Origin: Roseibium sp. HPY-6
GTDB taxonomy: Bacteria; Pseudomonadota; Alphaproteobacteria; Rhizobiales; Stappiaceae
DNA: 64,000 nt
Assembly: GCF_040530035.1 (NCBI RefSeq)
Contig: NZ_JBEWCD010000005.1
Coordinates: forward strand, 62,001-126,000
Direction: 5' to 3'
Shown: positions 27,906 through 35,171 of the stretch, one piece after another
How the letters are laid out: each line of letters begins with the position of its first letter
Numbering within the stretch: position 1 is the stretch's first letter
Translations under genes and position numbers: made by a program
Notes under the pieces: generated by a model
Databases searched by the model: none
The model's input: the letters and a program-made list of their open reading frames with translations, nothing else
Told to the model about the DNA's origin: nothing

Positions 27906-28538
27906 ATGATCAAAATTCATGGCCGCATTTCTTCCGCGAACGTTCAGCCCGTGGTCTGGTGTCTTGCAGAACTCGGCGTTGACTACGAACGCCTCGATGT
28001 CGGCGGGCCGTTCGGCGGCAATGATACGCCGGAATTTCTGGCCATGAACCCCCTCGGTCTGGTGCCGGTTCTGGAAGAGGACGGTCAGGCGCTGCCGGAG
28101 TCCTCTGCCATCCTGCGCTATCTGATGCGCAAATACGGCGGCCATCCTAATGATCCGATGGCTGCGGCCCAGATCGAGCGCTGGGTCGACATGTCAAAGC
28201 AGCATATCTATCAGCCGCTTATCCCGACGATCTTCTGGCAGACCATTCGGACCCCGGCAGATGAGCGCGACAACAAGGGTGTCGCCAATGCGGTCGCCAC
28301 GTTGAAGCAATCCATGAAGGTTTTCGAGGGTCTGATAGAGGGGCCCTATGTTGGCGGGGAAACGCTGAACCTTGTCGACTATCAGATCGGTGGGCTCCTT
28401 TACCGGTATTATGAGCTCGATTTCGAACGGGCGGATCTTCCTGGTCTGCGGGCGTATTATGACCGGCTCTGCGAGCGGCCCGCCTATCGCGACAACGTCA
28501 TGATCGACTTCATGGGCATGAAAGTTCCCGGCGCCTGA
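27906..28538 (+). CDS. Glutathione S-transferase family protein
   Basis: A 210-aa protein. ATG 27906 (MIKIHGRISSAN) is preferred; an upstream GTG at 27879 would start inside the terminator-like hairpin. The thioredoxin-like N-terminal domain has SSANVQPVVWCLAELGVDYE and NPLGLVPVLEEDG, then PESSAILRYL for glutathione gamma-glutamyl contacts. The C-terminal half is the all-helical GST domain. It should act on electrophiles or disulfides in the cytosol. A second GST gene follows 80 bp downstream on the same strand. Class and substrate are unassigned. Confidence 0.85.
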   Translation: MIKIHGRISSANVQPVVWCLAELGVDYERLDVGGPFGGNDTPEFLAMNPLGLVPVLEEDGQALPESSAILRYLMRKYGGHPNDPMAAAQIERWVDMSKQHIYQPLIPTIFWQTIRTPADERDNKGVANAVATLKQSMKVFEGLIEGPYVGGETLNLVDYQIGGLLYRYYELDFERADLPGLRAYYDRLCERPAYRDNVMIDFMGMKVPGA

Positions 28539-28619
28539 CCAGGCAAACAGTTTCCGATCAGGATGCTCCGCAAACCGACCGTACGTGAGGTTGGATTTCG
28601 AAACTGAGAGGCATTGAAC

Positions 28620-29258
28620 GTGATTGATTTCTATACCTGGACGACTCCCAATGGCCGCAAGGTTTCGATCCTCCTGGAAGAGCTTGGCATCGCCTACACC
28701 GCGCACTCGGTGGACATCACCAATGGCGAGCAGCATGAGCCCGACTTTCTAAAAATTGCGCCGAACAACCGGATACCCGCGATTGTCGATCATGAGACCG
28801 GGGTCACAATGATGGAAACGGGCGCCATCATGCTTTATCTCGCTGAAAAATACGGGAAGTTCCTTCCCGAGGGACAGGCAAGGTGGCCCGCTATCGAATG
28901 GCTTATGTGGCAGATGGGCGGACTCGGCCCGATGCTCGGGCAGGTTCATCACTTCGTCAAATACAACAAGGGCAAATCCGAATATAGCGAGGAACGCTAT
29001 TCCACGGAGGCGCGACGGCTCTATCGGGTTCTCGACACACGTCTTGCTGAGCGCGACTTCATCGCTGGTGACGGCAGGGGCGAATACTCGATCACAGACA
29101 TGGCCTGCTGGCCCTGGATTTCACGCTTTGAGTGGCAGGAAATCGATCTTGGAGAGTTTCCGAATATCAAGGACTGGTACATGAGGATTGCGGACAGACC
29201 AGCCGTTCAGCGTGGCTACCAGGTCCCTAAATATGTGACAGACATCCCCATGCCCTAG
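28620..29258 (+). CDS. Glutathione S-transferase family protein, YfcG/YghU-like
   Basis: A 212-aa protein. GTG 28620 (VIDFYTWTTPNGRK) lies about 8 bp after GAGAGG; a TTG at 28614 is too close to that site. The TPNGRKVSILLEELG motif, IAPNNRIPAIVDHE and the METGAIMLYLAEKYGKFLP block match the Nu-class enzymes YfcG and YghU. Those proteins are glutathione-dependent disulfide-bond oxidoreductases that bind two glutathiones. The C-terminal helical domain has the usual WQMGGLGPMLGQ and VHHFVKY. Such proteins help cope with oxidative or thiol stress. The resemblance is good but the activity is not proven. Confidence 0.87.
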   Translation: MIDFYTWTTPNGRKVSILLEELGIAYTAHSVDITNGEQHEPDFLKIAPNNRIPAIVDHETGVTMMETGAIMLYLAEKYGKFLPEGQARWPAIEWLMWQMGGLGPMLGQVHHFVKYNKGKSEYSEERYSTEARRLYRVLDTRLAERDFIAGDGRGEYSITDMACWPWISRFEWQEIDLGEFPNIKDWYMRIADRPAVQRGYQVPKYVTDIPMP

Positions 29259-29334
29259 GATGAAAGCGCGCGCGATGTGACGGTCAGGTGATCTTGGTCA
29301 GACCACTTTCACTGACGCGAACGCCGTGTTGCGC

Positions 29335-30126
29335 TCAAACTCCGATCCCTTCGGCCGCGGCAAGCGACACAAGTTCTTCCACGCGTTCAGCGTTGTTTTT
29401 GGCAAGGGACCCATCCCGATTCCAAAGTGAGTTTTCGAACCCTATCCTGGCCTTGCCGCCAAGCTTGAGTGCCGTCAAAAGACATTCGGTTTCCTGGTGT
29501 CCGAAAGCGCAAAGCATCCAGTCGAATGCGTGCGATCCTTTCAACGCAAGCATCGGGTCGATGAACTCCTCGATGTCTTCGGCCCGACTTTTCCTGCTGC
29601 CGTCATATGAGCCCAGGACAAGTTGCACCTGATGGGTGTTTCCCGGGATTGTCCCGTTCTCAATGAGCTGGGTGAGCCAATTTAGATCTGTCTGCGAGTA
29701 GCAGATATGCTGGATCCTGACGTCGTTTTCGCGCGCCCGGTGATAGCTTTGCCGGGCCTTTGTCAGATCGTCAGGATCCGGAATAAACTCGCGGATCGCA
29801 ACCGAAACTGATTTCGGGCGCAAAACCTCAATCAGGTTCCTTTGATCCGCAGCAGAGTACCTGCCTGCACTCTCGCTCGTAACCTGAACAAACCAGCCCG
29901 GCAATGCCTGGTCCAAGCGCGCAAGCAAATCCTTGTAAAGATCAGGGTCGAGGCTGTGCCGGCCCTGCGCGTCGCGGATATGTGCATGAACGCCACCGGC
30001 TCCGGCCTCTGCGCACCGGATGCAATCCGCAATCAGCGCGTCATTGTCGAGCGGAATGGCAGGATGGTCGGATTTCTGTCTTCGTGCACCGTTCGGCGCA
30101 ACGAGAATTTTGGGAAGTTCAGTCAT
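29335..30126 (-). CDS. BKACE family protein (beta-keto acid cleavage enzyme, DUF849)
   Basis: A 263-aa protein starting MTELPKILVAPNGARR, with the conserved metal-binding GGVHAHIRD segment near residue 45 and a C-terminal GGKARIGFENSL block, as in 3-keto-5-aminohexanoate cleavage enzymes. BKACE proteins are TIM-barrel zinc enzymes that condense a beta-keto acid with acetyl-CoA to give acetoacetate and a CoA ester. Members differ widely in substrate. It is slightly shorter than the family norm of about 275-310 residues. It lies convergent to the GST genes and upstream of maiA on the same strand. Neighbouring genes give no clear substrate. Confidence 0.85.
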   Translation of the reverse strand: MTELPKILVAPNGARRQKSDHPAIPLDNDALIADCIRCAEAGAGGVHAHIRDAQGRHSLDPDLYKDLLARLDQALPGWFVQVTSESAGRYSAADQRNLIEVLRPKSVSVAIREFIPDPDDLTKARQSYHRARENDVRIQHICYSQTDLNWLTQLIENGTIPGNTHQVQLVLGSYDGSRKSRAEDIEEFIDPMLALKGSHAFDWMLCAFGHQETECLLTALKLGGKARIGFENSLWNRDGSLAKNNAERVEELVSLAAAEGIGV

Positions 30127-30246
30127 TTTCTCGAGAGCGGGATTTCCTGACCAAGTCCGGCAGGAAGTGGGCTGTTGGGATTATCGAATAGTTAGCAGCA
30201 TTCAACGAGCCATGTAAGCCGGACCAGGCCATAGACCTGCGCCGGG

Positions 30247-30894
30247 CTACGCCTGCGGTGCTCCGACCGCGTCAGGATGGGCGTTTTGAAAAGCGGTCAG
30301 GGCACCGGCGCTACGTGCTGCTTCGCTTATTCGCTGGAAACCGGAAACGTCGACCCCCCATCGTTCCGCGTTGTAGAGCTGCGGGATCAGGCAGCAATCG
30401 GCCATGGTCGGGTTTTCTCCGAAACAAAATGGTCCCTCCGTGGCCTCCAGCAACTTTTCGAATGCACTCAACCCTTTGGAAATGAAGTGTCGCATCCAGT
30501 CGACCTTGACATCGTCACCACCGCCCGTGAGATCCACGACGCGCTGCGCAACGCTTAGATTGCAGACAGGATGGATCTCCATGGCAATCGCGTCGGAAAG
30601 CCGGCGCACGTGATACTGGCCGTCAGCCGAATCCGGCAGAAGCTTTGAACCGGGTGTCGTCACGTGCAGGTATTCGATGATGGCGAGAGATTGTGTTAAC
30701 TGCTTGCCGTCGATCTCAAGCGTTGGCAACAGACCCTGAGGGTTCTGATCGAGATAGCTTGCCGATCTGTGATCCCCGGTCAACAGATTAACGGCACGAA
30801 GATCGGCAGGAATTGAGAGAAGGTTCAAGGCAATGCGCACGCGGTAACTGGCCGAGGAACGCCAGTAGTCATAAAGGGTTGCCGTGCGTGCCAT
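30247..30894 (-). CDS. maiA: Maleylacetoacetate isomerase / zeta-class GST
   Basis: A 215-aa protein. ATG 30894 (MARTATLYDYWRSSASYRVR) gives the standard length; an upstream in-frame start is not supported. It carries the zeta-class motif SSASYRVRIALNL, the NPQGLLPTLEIDG glutathione-site segment, SLAIIEYL, and the helical-domain blocks EIHPVCNLSVAQRVVDL and NPTMADCCLIPQLYNAERW. Zeta GSTs isomerise maleylacetoacetate to fumarylacetoacetate in tyrosine or homogentisate breakdown, or maleylpyruvate in gentisate breakdown. No other gene of either pathway is nearby, so its physiological role here is open. Alanine in place of the motif cysteine is usual in bacterial members. Confidence 0.88.
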   Translation of the reverse strand: MARTATLYDYWRSSASYRVRIALNLLSIPADLRAVNLLTGDHRSASYLDQNPQGLLPTLEIDGKQLTQSLAIIEYLHVTTPGSKLLPDSADGQYHVRRLSDAIAMEIHPVCNLSVAQRVVDLTGGGDDVKVDWMRHFISKGLSAFEKLLEATEGPFCFGENPTMADCCLIPQLYNAERWGVDVSGFQRISEAARSAGALTAFQNAHPDAVGAPQA

Positions 30895-31061
30895 GGTGGG
30901 TCTCCCGTTAGTCCGTGCTTCAAGTGATAGACTCAGAAGACTGCCTGTTGCAATGGAAGGCATTGTACTCATTTATGCTTCCGGGCACTTGCTGATTGAC
31001 TCGCGGGTAAAGGCAGCAGAATTGACTGCACGCGGACTCTGCCGGCACTCTAGAACAACTA

Positions 31062-31089
31062 TTGACAAAATAATAAATATCGAGATATT
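31062..31089 (+). promoter_or_regulatory. Candidate sigma-70 promoter of the arsR gene
   Basis: TTGACA (31062-31067), a 16-bp spacer, and GATATT (31084-31089). The expected start point falls next to the ATG at 31097, so the message would be leaderless or nearly so. The -10 region lies inside the operator-like repeat, which fits simple repression. Confidence 0.5.
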
Positions 31090-31094
31090 TCGAT
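31077..31094. promoter_or_regulatory. ArsR operator candidate, copy 1
   Basis: ATATCGAGATATTTCGAT, of which the inner 16 bp form a near-perfect palindrome (one mismatched pair). It overlaps the -10 element and ends 2 bp before the arsR start codon. An identical 18-bp sequence occurs at 31463-31480 in front of the next gene. Confidence 0.65.
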
Positions 31095-31096
31095 TT

Positions 31097-31405
31097 ATGG
31101 ACATTGAGCAATCGATTGCCGCCCTTAACAATCCAACGCGGCGAAAAATATTGGAATGGCTGAAGGATCGTACAAATTTTCCGCCAGCCCTGCCCGAACA
31201 CACGGGTCTGGACGGTGTTTGCGTCGGCTACATTCAGGAGAAAGCAGGGCTCTCGCAGTCCACTATCTCCAACTACATGGGGCTCTTGAAACAGGCCGGA
31301 TTTGTCGTGGCGGAACGTCACGGTCAGTGGACATTTTACAGGCGTGACGAAAAGAAAATTCAGGCGTTTTTGCAAGCTGTTCAAAACGAGCTACTAAAGG
31401 ACTGA
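31097..31405 (+). CDS. ArsR/SmtB family transcriptional regulator
   Basis: A 102-aa protein. ATG 31097 (MDIEQSIAALNNPTRRKILE) matches the normal ArsR start; the longer open frame from 30884 runs through promoter DNA. The winged HTH is complete: ALNNPTRRKILEWL, IQEKAGLSQSTISNYMGLLK, and the wing GFVVAERHGQWTFYRRDE. Single cysteine C41 in GVCVGY does not form a metal-binding CxC, so redox, organic or other sensing is as likely as metal. It lies between maiA (divergent) and the OYE gene (codirectional), and the shared 18-bp repeat points to control of itself and the OYE gene. Confidence 0.88.
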   Translation: MDIEQSIAALNNPTRRKILEWLKDRTNFPPALPEHTGLDGVCVGYIQEKAGLSQSTISNYMGLLKQAGFVVAERHGQWTFYRRDEKKIQAFLQAVQNELLKD

Positions 31406-31462
31406 CGCTGATCTGAACACACGTTCGGGTCGATCGGGATAAGAGCGGAAGAATTGATATGT

Positions 31463-31480
31463 ATATCGAGATATTTCGAT
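31463..31480. promoter_or_regulatory. ArsR operator candidate, copy 2
   Basis: This is an 18-bp sequence identical to 31077-31094, placed directly upstream of the ribosome-binding site (GGAGAG, 31481-31486) of the OYE gene. Exact conservation of a palindromic element in two promoters 386 bp apart supports a common repressor, most simply the ArsR protein encoded between them. Confidence 0.65.
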
Positions 31481-31490
31481 GGAGAGATGA

Positions 31491-32720
31491 GTGAAGAGTG
31501 CTACTGGAGAGGCGCCCACTGAGCTTGGGCAACAGCTGCGGCTGCCGTGCGGTGTCATCCTTAAAAACAGGCTGGTAAAGGCGGCGATGTCCGACTCGCT
31601 AGGCGATGGCGCGGGCAATCCGACAGAACATCAGATCAAGCTTTATCAACGTTGGGCCGAGGGCGGCGCAGCGCTGGCTCTAGTTGGTGAAATGCAAATT
31701 GGTCCGCATTATCCCGAAAAGCCCGGCAATCTTGTTCTTGGACCAGATGCGGATTTGTCGGCGCTCAAGCGACTTACGGAACAGGGATCCGTTTCCGGCG
31801 CGCAAATCTGGCCGCAGCTTGGCCATGCGGGCGCGCTTGCCTATTCACCTGTCAGCGCGCCGAAAGGCCCGTCTCCTCTCCATGTTGAAGGGCTTCAGTG
31901 TGACGGTTTGACCCTTGAGGAGATCGAGGAACTGCCGCATGCCTACGCATCAGCTGCGTTGCTTGCCAAGAAAATCGGATTTGGCGGTGTTCAAATCCAT
32001 GCAGGCCATGGATTTCTGCTCAGCCAGTTTTTGTCACCGCTCTTTAACAAAAGATCAGACCCCTATGGCGGTTCGATCGACAACCGGTTTCGCATCGTCG
32101 GTAAAATCCTGGAAGCTGTCCGCAATAAAGTCGGTCCGGACTTTCCGGTCGGCATAAAGATCAATTCGACTGACAAACTGGTCGGAGGTTTGGGCGAGGA
32201 AGAAGCGCTGGATGTCGTCCGCCTGCTTGATGAAACGACAGTAGATCTGATCGATATCAGTGGAGGCACCTATTTCCCGGGTGCCGCTTCAAGCAGCGAT
32301 GGTGTGCGCGTGAAGGGACCTTACTTCGCGGACTTCGCACGCCGCGCCAAAAGGGTAACCAGCGTCCCGATTATGCTGACGGGAGGGTTCAAAACACGGG
32401 CGGGGGCGGTGGCGGCTGTCAAGGGAGGCTTAGCAGATGCTGTCGGACTCGCGCGGTCCATGGTTCTGGAGCCGGAGCTGCCCAATATCTGGCTGAAGGA
32501 AGCCAGTTCTGATCCGGTGTTTCCTGTCTTCAATGCGCCACAAGAAGGCGCCGTTACGGCGTGGTACACAATGAGGCTGGCAGCGCTTGGGGAAGAGAAC
32601 GAACACAACTTCGAACTGAGCGCAGAAGAGGCTTTGGAAATCTACGAGCGGCGGGACGCCGAACGAGTGGCGCTCTGGTTAAAGCGCTTCGGCAGGGTGT
32701 CGAAATCTTCGACTGGCTAA
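31491..32720 (+). CDS. NADH:flavin oxidoreductase, Old Yellow Enzyme family
   Basis: A 409-aa protein with a GTG start 4 bp after GGAGAG. It has the FMN-binding TIM barrel of OYE-type enzymes: LKNRLVKAAMSDSLGDG at the N-terminus, QLGHAGALAYSP, the catalytic HAGHGFLLSQFLSPLFNKR block with its follow-on SDPYGGSIDNR, and the phosphate site GLARSMVLEPELP. The family reduces activated alkenes, nitro-compounds or quinones with NAD(P)H. No iron-sulfur domain as in 2,4-dienoyl-CoA reductase is present. The upstream ArsR-type operator suggests induction by an electrophile or xenobiotic. It ends 4 bp into the convergent RibD-like gene. Confidence 0.88.
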   Translation: MKSATGEAPTELGQQLRLPCGVILKNRLVKAAMSDSLGDGAGNPTEHQIKLYQRWAEGGAALALVGEMQIGPHYPEKPGNLVLGPDADLSALKRLTEQGSVSGAQIWPQLGHAGALAYSPVSAPKGPSPLHVEGLQCDGLTLEEIEELPHAYASAALLAKKIGFGGVQIHAGHGFLLSQFLSPLFNKRSDPYGGSIDNRFRIVGKILEAVRNKVGPDFPVGIKINSTDKLVGGLGEEEALDVVRLLDETTVDLIDISGGTYFPGAASSSDGVRVKGPYFADFARRAKRVTSVPIMLTGGFKTRAGAVAAVKGGLADAVGLARSMVLEPELPNIWLKEASSDPVFPVFNAPQEGAVTAWYTMRLAALGEENEHNFELSAEEALEIYERRDAERVALWLKRFGRVSKSSTG

Positions 32721-33295
32721 CCGCGCTGGTAAATGCTCATCACCGCGCCGTTCGCACACGCTGTCGACTTGACGAGTTTCAGCTTGCATTCAGGGGCACC
32801 TTTATCAAACAAGCGCTTGCCGGAGCCGACTACGGCCGGAAAGGTCCAGAGGCGGAATTCGTCGATCAGCTTGCGGGCAAGCAGAAACTGGATGAGTTGC
32901 CAACTGCCGTGGATCTGAAGGAGCGGGCCCGACTGAGCCTTAAGGTTTGCGATTGCCTGGGCAACGTCGCCCGTAATCGCATGCGAATTGCTCCAGGTCA
33001 GCGGTTTGGTCGACGAGGTCACCACATATTTCCTGGCCCTGTTCATCCTGTCGGCAACCGGGCTGTCATCAACCTCTGGCCAATGACCTGCGAAAAGCTG
33101 ATAGGTCTTGCGTCCAAACAGCATGTCATAGGGTTCGGCCATCGCTTCGGCCTGAACCTGTTCCATGACGCCTTCCCAATAAGGTGCCGCCCAGCCTCCG
33201 TGGTCAAAGTCTCCACTCCGATCTTCCTCAGGCATGCTGGGCGCCTGCATCACGCCGTCCAGCGTTACAAACGTCAAAGCCGCAATCTTTCTCAT
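32717..33295 (-). CDS. Dihydrofolate reductase-like (RibD C-terminal domain) family protein
   Basis: A 192-aa protein; ATG 33295 overlaps the SRPBCC stop (33292-33295). The N-terminus MRKIAALTFVTLDGVMQAPS, then DMLFGRKTYQLF and GSGKRLFDKG, match the YyaP/RibD-C family, which has a dihydrofolate-reductase fold and probably binds NADPH. The physiological reaction of these stand-alone proteins is unknown. It is the third gene of an arsR-SRPBCC-ribD-like operon with 4-bp overlaps, a combination often seen in bacteria. Its last 4 bp overlap the convergent OYE gene. Confidence 0.85.
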   Translation of the reverse strand: MRKIAALTFVTLDGVMQAPSMPEEDRSGDFDHGGWAAPYWEGVMEQVQAEAMAEPYDMLFGRKTYQLFAGHWPEVDDSPVADRMNRARKYVVTSSTKPLTWSNSHAITGDVAQAIANLKAQSGPLLQIHGSWQLIQFLLARKLIDEFRLWTFPAVVGSGKRLFDKGAPECKLKLVKSTACANGAVMSIYQRG

Positions 33296-33750
33296 TGCTC
33301 GGTCTCCTGGCGAATGAAGTTTCCAAGAATTGTCAGTGTGCCTTCCCAGCCTTCGGCGTGGATGGTGCACGCCTGATCAGACGGGATGCCTTCGTGGATA
33401 ACGACAACTTCGGTGGCGTCGCCGGCTTCCAGGAAGCGAAAGGTGACCATCATGGGAACGTTTTCAAGCGGATCGGGCGCTTGCCACTCCCAGGTCATCA
33501 CGATCAGCCGGGCTGGTTCGATTTCCTTGAAAACGCCTGCGACACAAGGTTTTCGTCCATCCGGCATTTCATAGCGCAGGTGAAACCGGCCGCCCGGTTC
33601 GAATTCATACTTCAAGGCTTCAACACTGATATTCGGGCTTGGTGTGAACCAGCACGTCAGAGTTTGTGAATTTGTGAACGCGCTGAAGAGGCGTTCCCTG
33701 GAGGCCTCAATGGTGCGCCGGACAACCAACGGAATCGAAGCCTCTGTCAT
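33292..33750 (-). CDS. SRPBCC / AHSA1 domain protein
   Basis: A 152-aa protein starting MTEASIPLVVRRTIEASRER, with the START-like AHSA1 pattern: ERLFSAFTNSQTLTCWFTPS, LKYEFEPGGRFHLRY, VAGVFKEIEPARLIVMTWEW, and the terminal helix GWEGTLTILGNFI. SRPBCC proteins bind hydrophobic ligands in a deep cavity. Stand-alone bacterial members linked to ArsR genes are usually uncharacterised. It overlaps both operon partners by 4 bp. No catalytic residues can be named. Confidence 0.87.
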   Translation of the reverse strand: MTEASIPLVVRRTIEASRERLFSAFTNSQTLTCWFTPSPNISVEALKYEFEPGGRFHLRYEMPDGRKPCVAGVFKEIEPARLIVMTWEWQAPDPLENVPMMVTFRFLEAGDATEVVVIHEGIPSDQACTIHAEGWEGTLTILGNFIRQETEQ

Positions 33751-34097
33751 GTTTCTCCGTCTACTTTTGCTGTCATGTGTACGAATTGCTCCAGACGGCG
33801 AAGCGTGCCTTCCCAGAAGGTGCGGTGGCTGGAGATCCAGTCCTCAGCCTGCTGCAACGGTGCGGTTTCAAGATGGAAGAGGTGCACCCGTCCAGTGATT
33901 TCGCGGCGAACGAGGCCAGCCGTCTCAAGCACTTTCAGGTGCTTGGAGATCGTGGGTTGGGCGACATTGAAGGGCGTATGCAACTGGTTTGCGGATTGTG
34001 CCCCGTCTCTGGCTAGCATGGAAATGATCTGGCGCCGTGTGCTGTCTCCAAGCGCGTGAAAGGCACGATCCATGTCGTTTTGATAATGTATAGCCAT
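33747..34097 (-). CDS. ArsR family transcriptional regulator
   Basis: A 116-aa winged-HTH protein with FHALGDSTRRQIISMLARDG, PFNVAQPTISKHLKVLETAG and the wing LVRREITGRVHLFHLE; the C-terminal WISSHRTFWEGTLRRLEQF helix is typical of the ArsR subgroup paired with AHSA1 genes. No metal-binding cysteines are present. Two starts are possible: ATG 34097, lying inside an 18-bp palindrome, or ATG 34073 (MDRAFHALGD), which would place that palindrome 16 bp upstream. Neither has a clear ribosome-binding site. It heads a three-gene operon and probably represses it. Confidence 0.86.
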   Translation of the reverse strand: MAIHYQNDMDRAFHALGDSTRRQIISMLARDGAQSANQLHTPFNVAQPTISKHLKVLETAGLVRREITGRVHLFHLETAPLQQAEDWISSHRTFWEGTLRRLEQFVHMTAKVDGET

Positions 34098-34106
34098 ATG
34101 GCTATA
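34089..34106. promoter_or_regulatory. Perfect 18-bp palindrome at the arsR operon start
   Basis: TATAGCCATATGGCTATA is perfectly self-complementary and covers the first possible start codon of the arsR gene. It is a strong autorepression-operator candidate for the ArsR-SRPBCC-RibD-like operon. Confidence 0.6.
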
Positions 34107-34152
34107 TAAATGAGTGAGCTCGCTTCCGTCAAGTCTTCGCTGCGGCTGAGGT

Positions 34153-34812
34153 TCAGGCTTCTTTCAAATGTTTCAGGAGTGACACCTTGGCGCCGTCAAT
34201 GTGGCGGCGTGTCAGATCGGCGGCACGGTCCGCGTCTCCGGCTGCGCAGGCATCGATGATCTCGTCATGCTCGCGGCCGGCGCGCTTCATTCCGTTCGAT
34301 AGAACCAGCTGCGCGCGGATTTGTCGTTCGACCCGGTCGATGGCATTGTGTACGATCTCCTTGAAGAAAGTCAGATCGCTCGCGTTGTAAAGCGTCTCAT
34401 GAAAGTCGCGGTTGAGATCGCCCCACGCCATCGGATCCTGCGATGATGAGAAGGCCGTACATTTCTCACGCGCCTCTTCAAGCAGCGCGGGTGTCATCCG
34501 CGGAATTGCGTTGCGGATGATCTCCGGTTCCAGAAGAGCTCGCAGATTGAAGATTTCTTCCGTTTCTTTGGGTGAAAGGGCCGCTACGACGGCACCCTTG
34601 TAGCGCCTTGTCTTTACAAGGCCTTGCTCTTCCAGCCGGGAAATTGCCTCGCGAACCGGAATGCGGCTCGTGTTGAAAAGCCGGGCGATTTCGTCCTGGC
34701 GCAGCGGCTCACCCTCTTCGAGCTGCCCCTGAATGATGGCCTTGCGCAGCGCATCAAAGACAATTGATGAGGCGGAGGCGGTCGCAGAAATGTCCATTGA
34801 TGCCAGTTTCAA
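34153..34812 (-). CDS. GntR family regulator, FCD (FadR) subfamily, hydroxyproline cluster
   Basis: A 219-aa protein. The N-terminal winged HTH has VFDALRKAIIQGQLEEGEPL and ARLFNTSRIPVREAISRLEE. The C-terminal FCD ligand domain has NLRALLEPEIIRNA, WGDLNRDFHETLYNAS and REHDEIIDACAAGDADRAAD, which carries the histidines that bind metal in this family. It diverges from the hydroxyproline catabolic genes, the position held by HypR-type repressors in other alphaproteobacteria. The ligand is probably a hydroxyproline isomer or pathway intermediate, which is inference from context. Confidence 0.85.
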   Translation of the reverse strand: MKLASMDISATASASSIVFDALRKAIIQGQLEEGEPLRQDEIARLFNTSRIPVREAISRLEEQGLVKTRRYKGAVVAALSPKETEEIFNLRALLEPEIIRNAIPRMTPALLEEAREKCTAFSSSQDPMAWGDLNRDFHETLYNASDLTFFKEIVHNAIDRVERQIRAQLVLSNGMKRAGREHDEIIDACAAGDADRAADLTRRHIDGAKVSLLKHLKEA

Positions 34813-35171
34813 GATCCGTCTCCCTCAGCGGTCACGCAGGTTGCCTTTCGTGTTTGATCTCTTTTTTGGATATTTCATATTGAATATTGGATCCAATCTG
34901 ATTTATCAATCCCTGAGGGCAGTCTTTTCGGGTGGAGTTGCGGGTCGATTGGCCTCGCAGGCGGTGTGAGGCAGTTGATTTTGAAACCGCTTGGGGACGG
35001 AGTGTGCTTGAACACAGTGCATGCAAACCTCGCTGCAGTATCGCGTCGACATTGAGCTGTTTAAGAAACACTTGTGCCGGCTGATGGTTTGAAGATCGGG
35101 AAATCTTGATGAAGCGCGGCATCGCACGTGACGCGCTTGGAATGCGGCAGACCCGAAGCAAGGAATGATCG
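34813..35171. promoter_or_regulatory. Divergent control region of the hydroxyproline cluster
   Basis: This 359-bp region without a credible gene lies between the GntR gene and the first catabolic gene. The notable block is 34872-34899: ATATT three times at 7-bp spacing (starting 34872, 34879, 34886) running into the perfect palindrome ATTGGATCCAAT (34888-34899). TTGG/CCAA dyads are typical of FCD-GntR sites. The rest (34900-35171) shows nothing I can name. Confidence 0.5.

Noticed and set aside
30800-30894. Loss of the motif cysteine in the zeta-GST signature (SSAS instead of SSCS) as a sign of an inactive MaiA
   Set aside because: Alanine at this place is common in bacterial members, and the rest of the glutathione site is intact.
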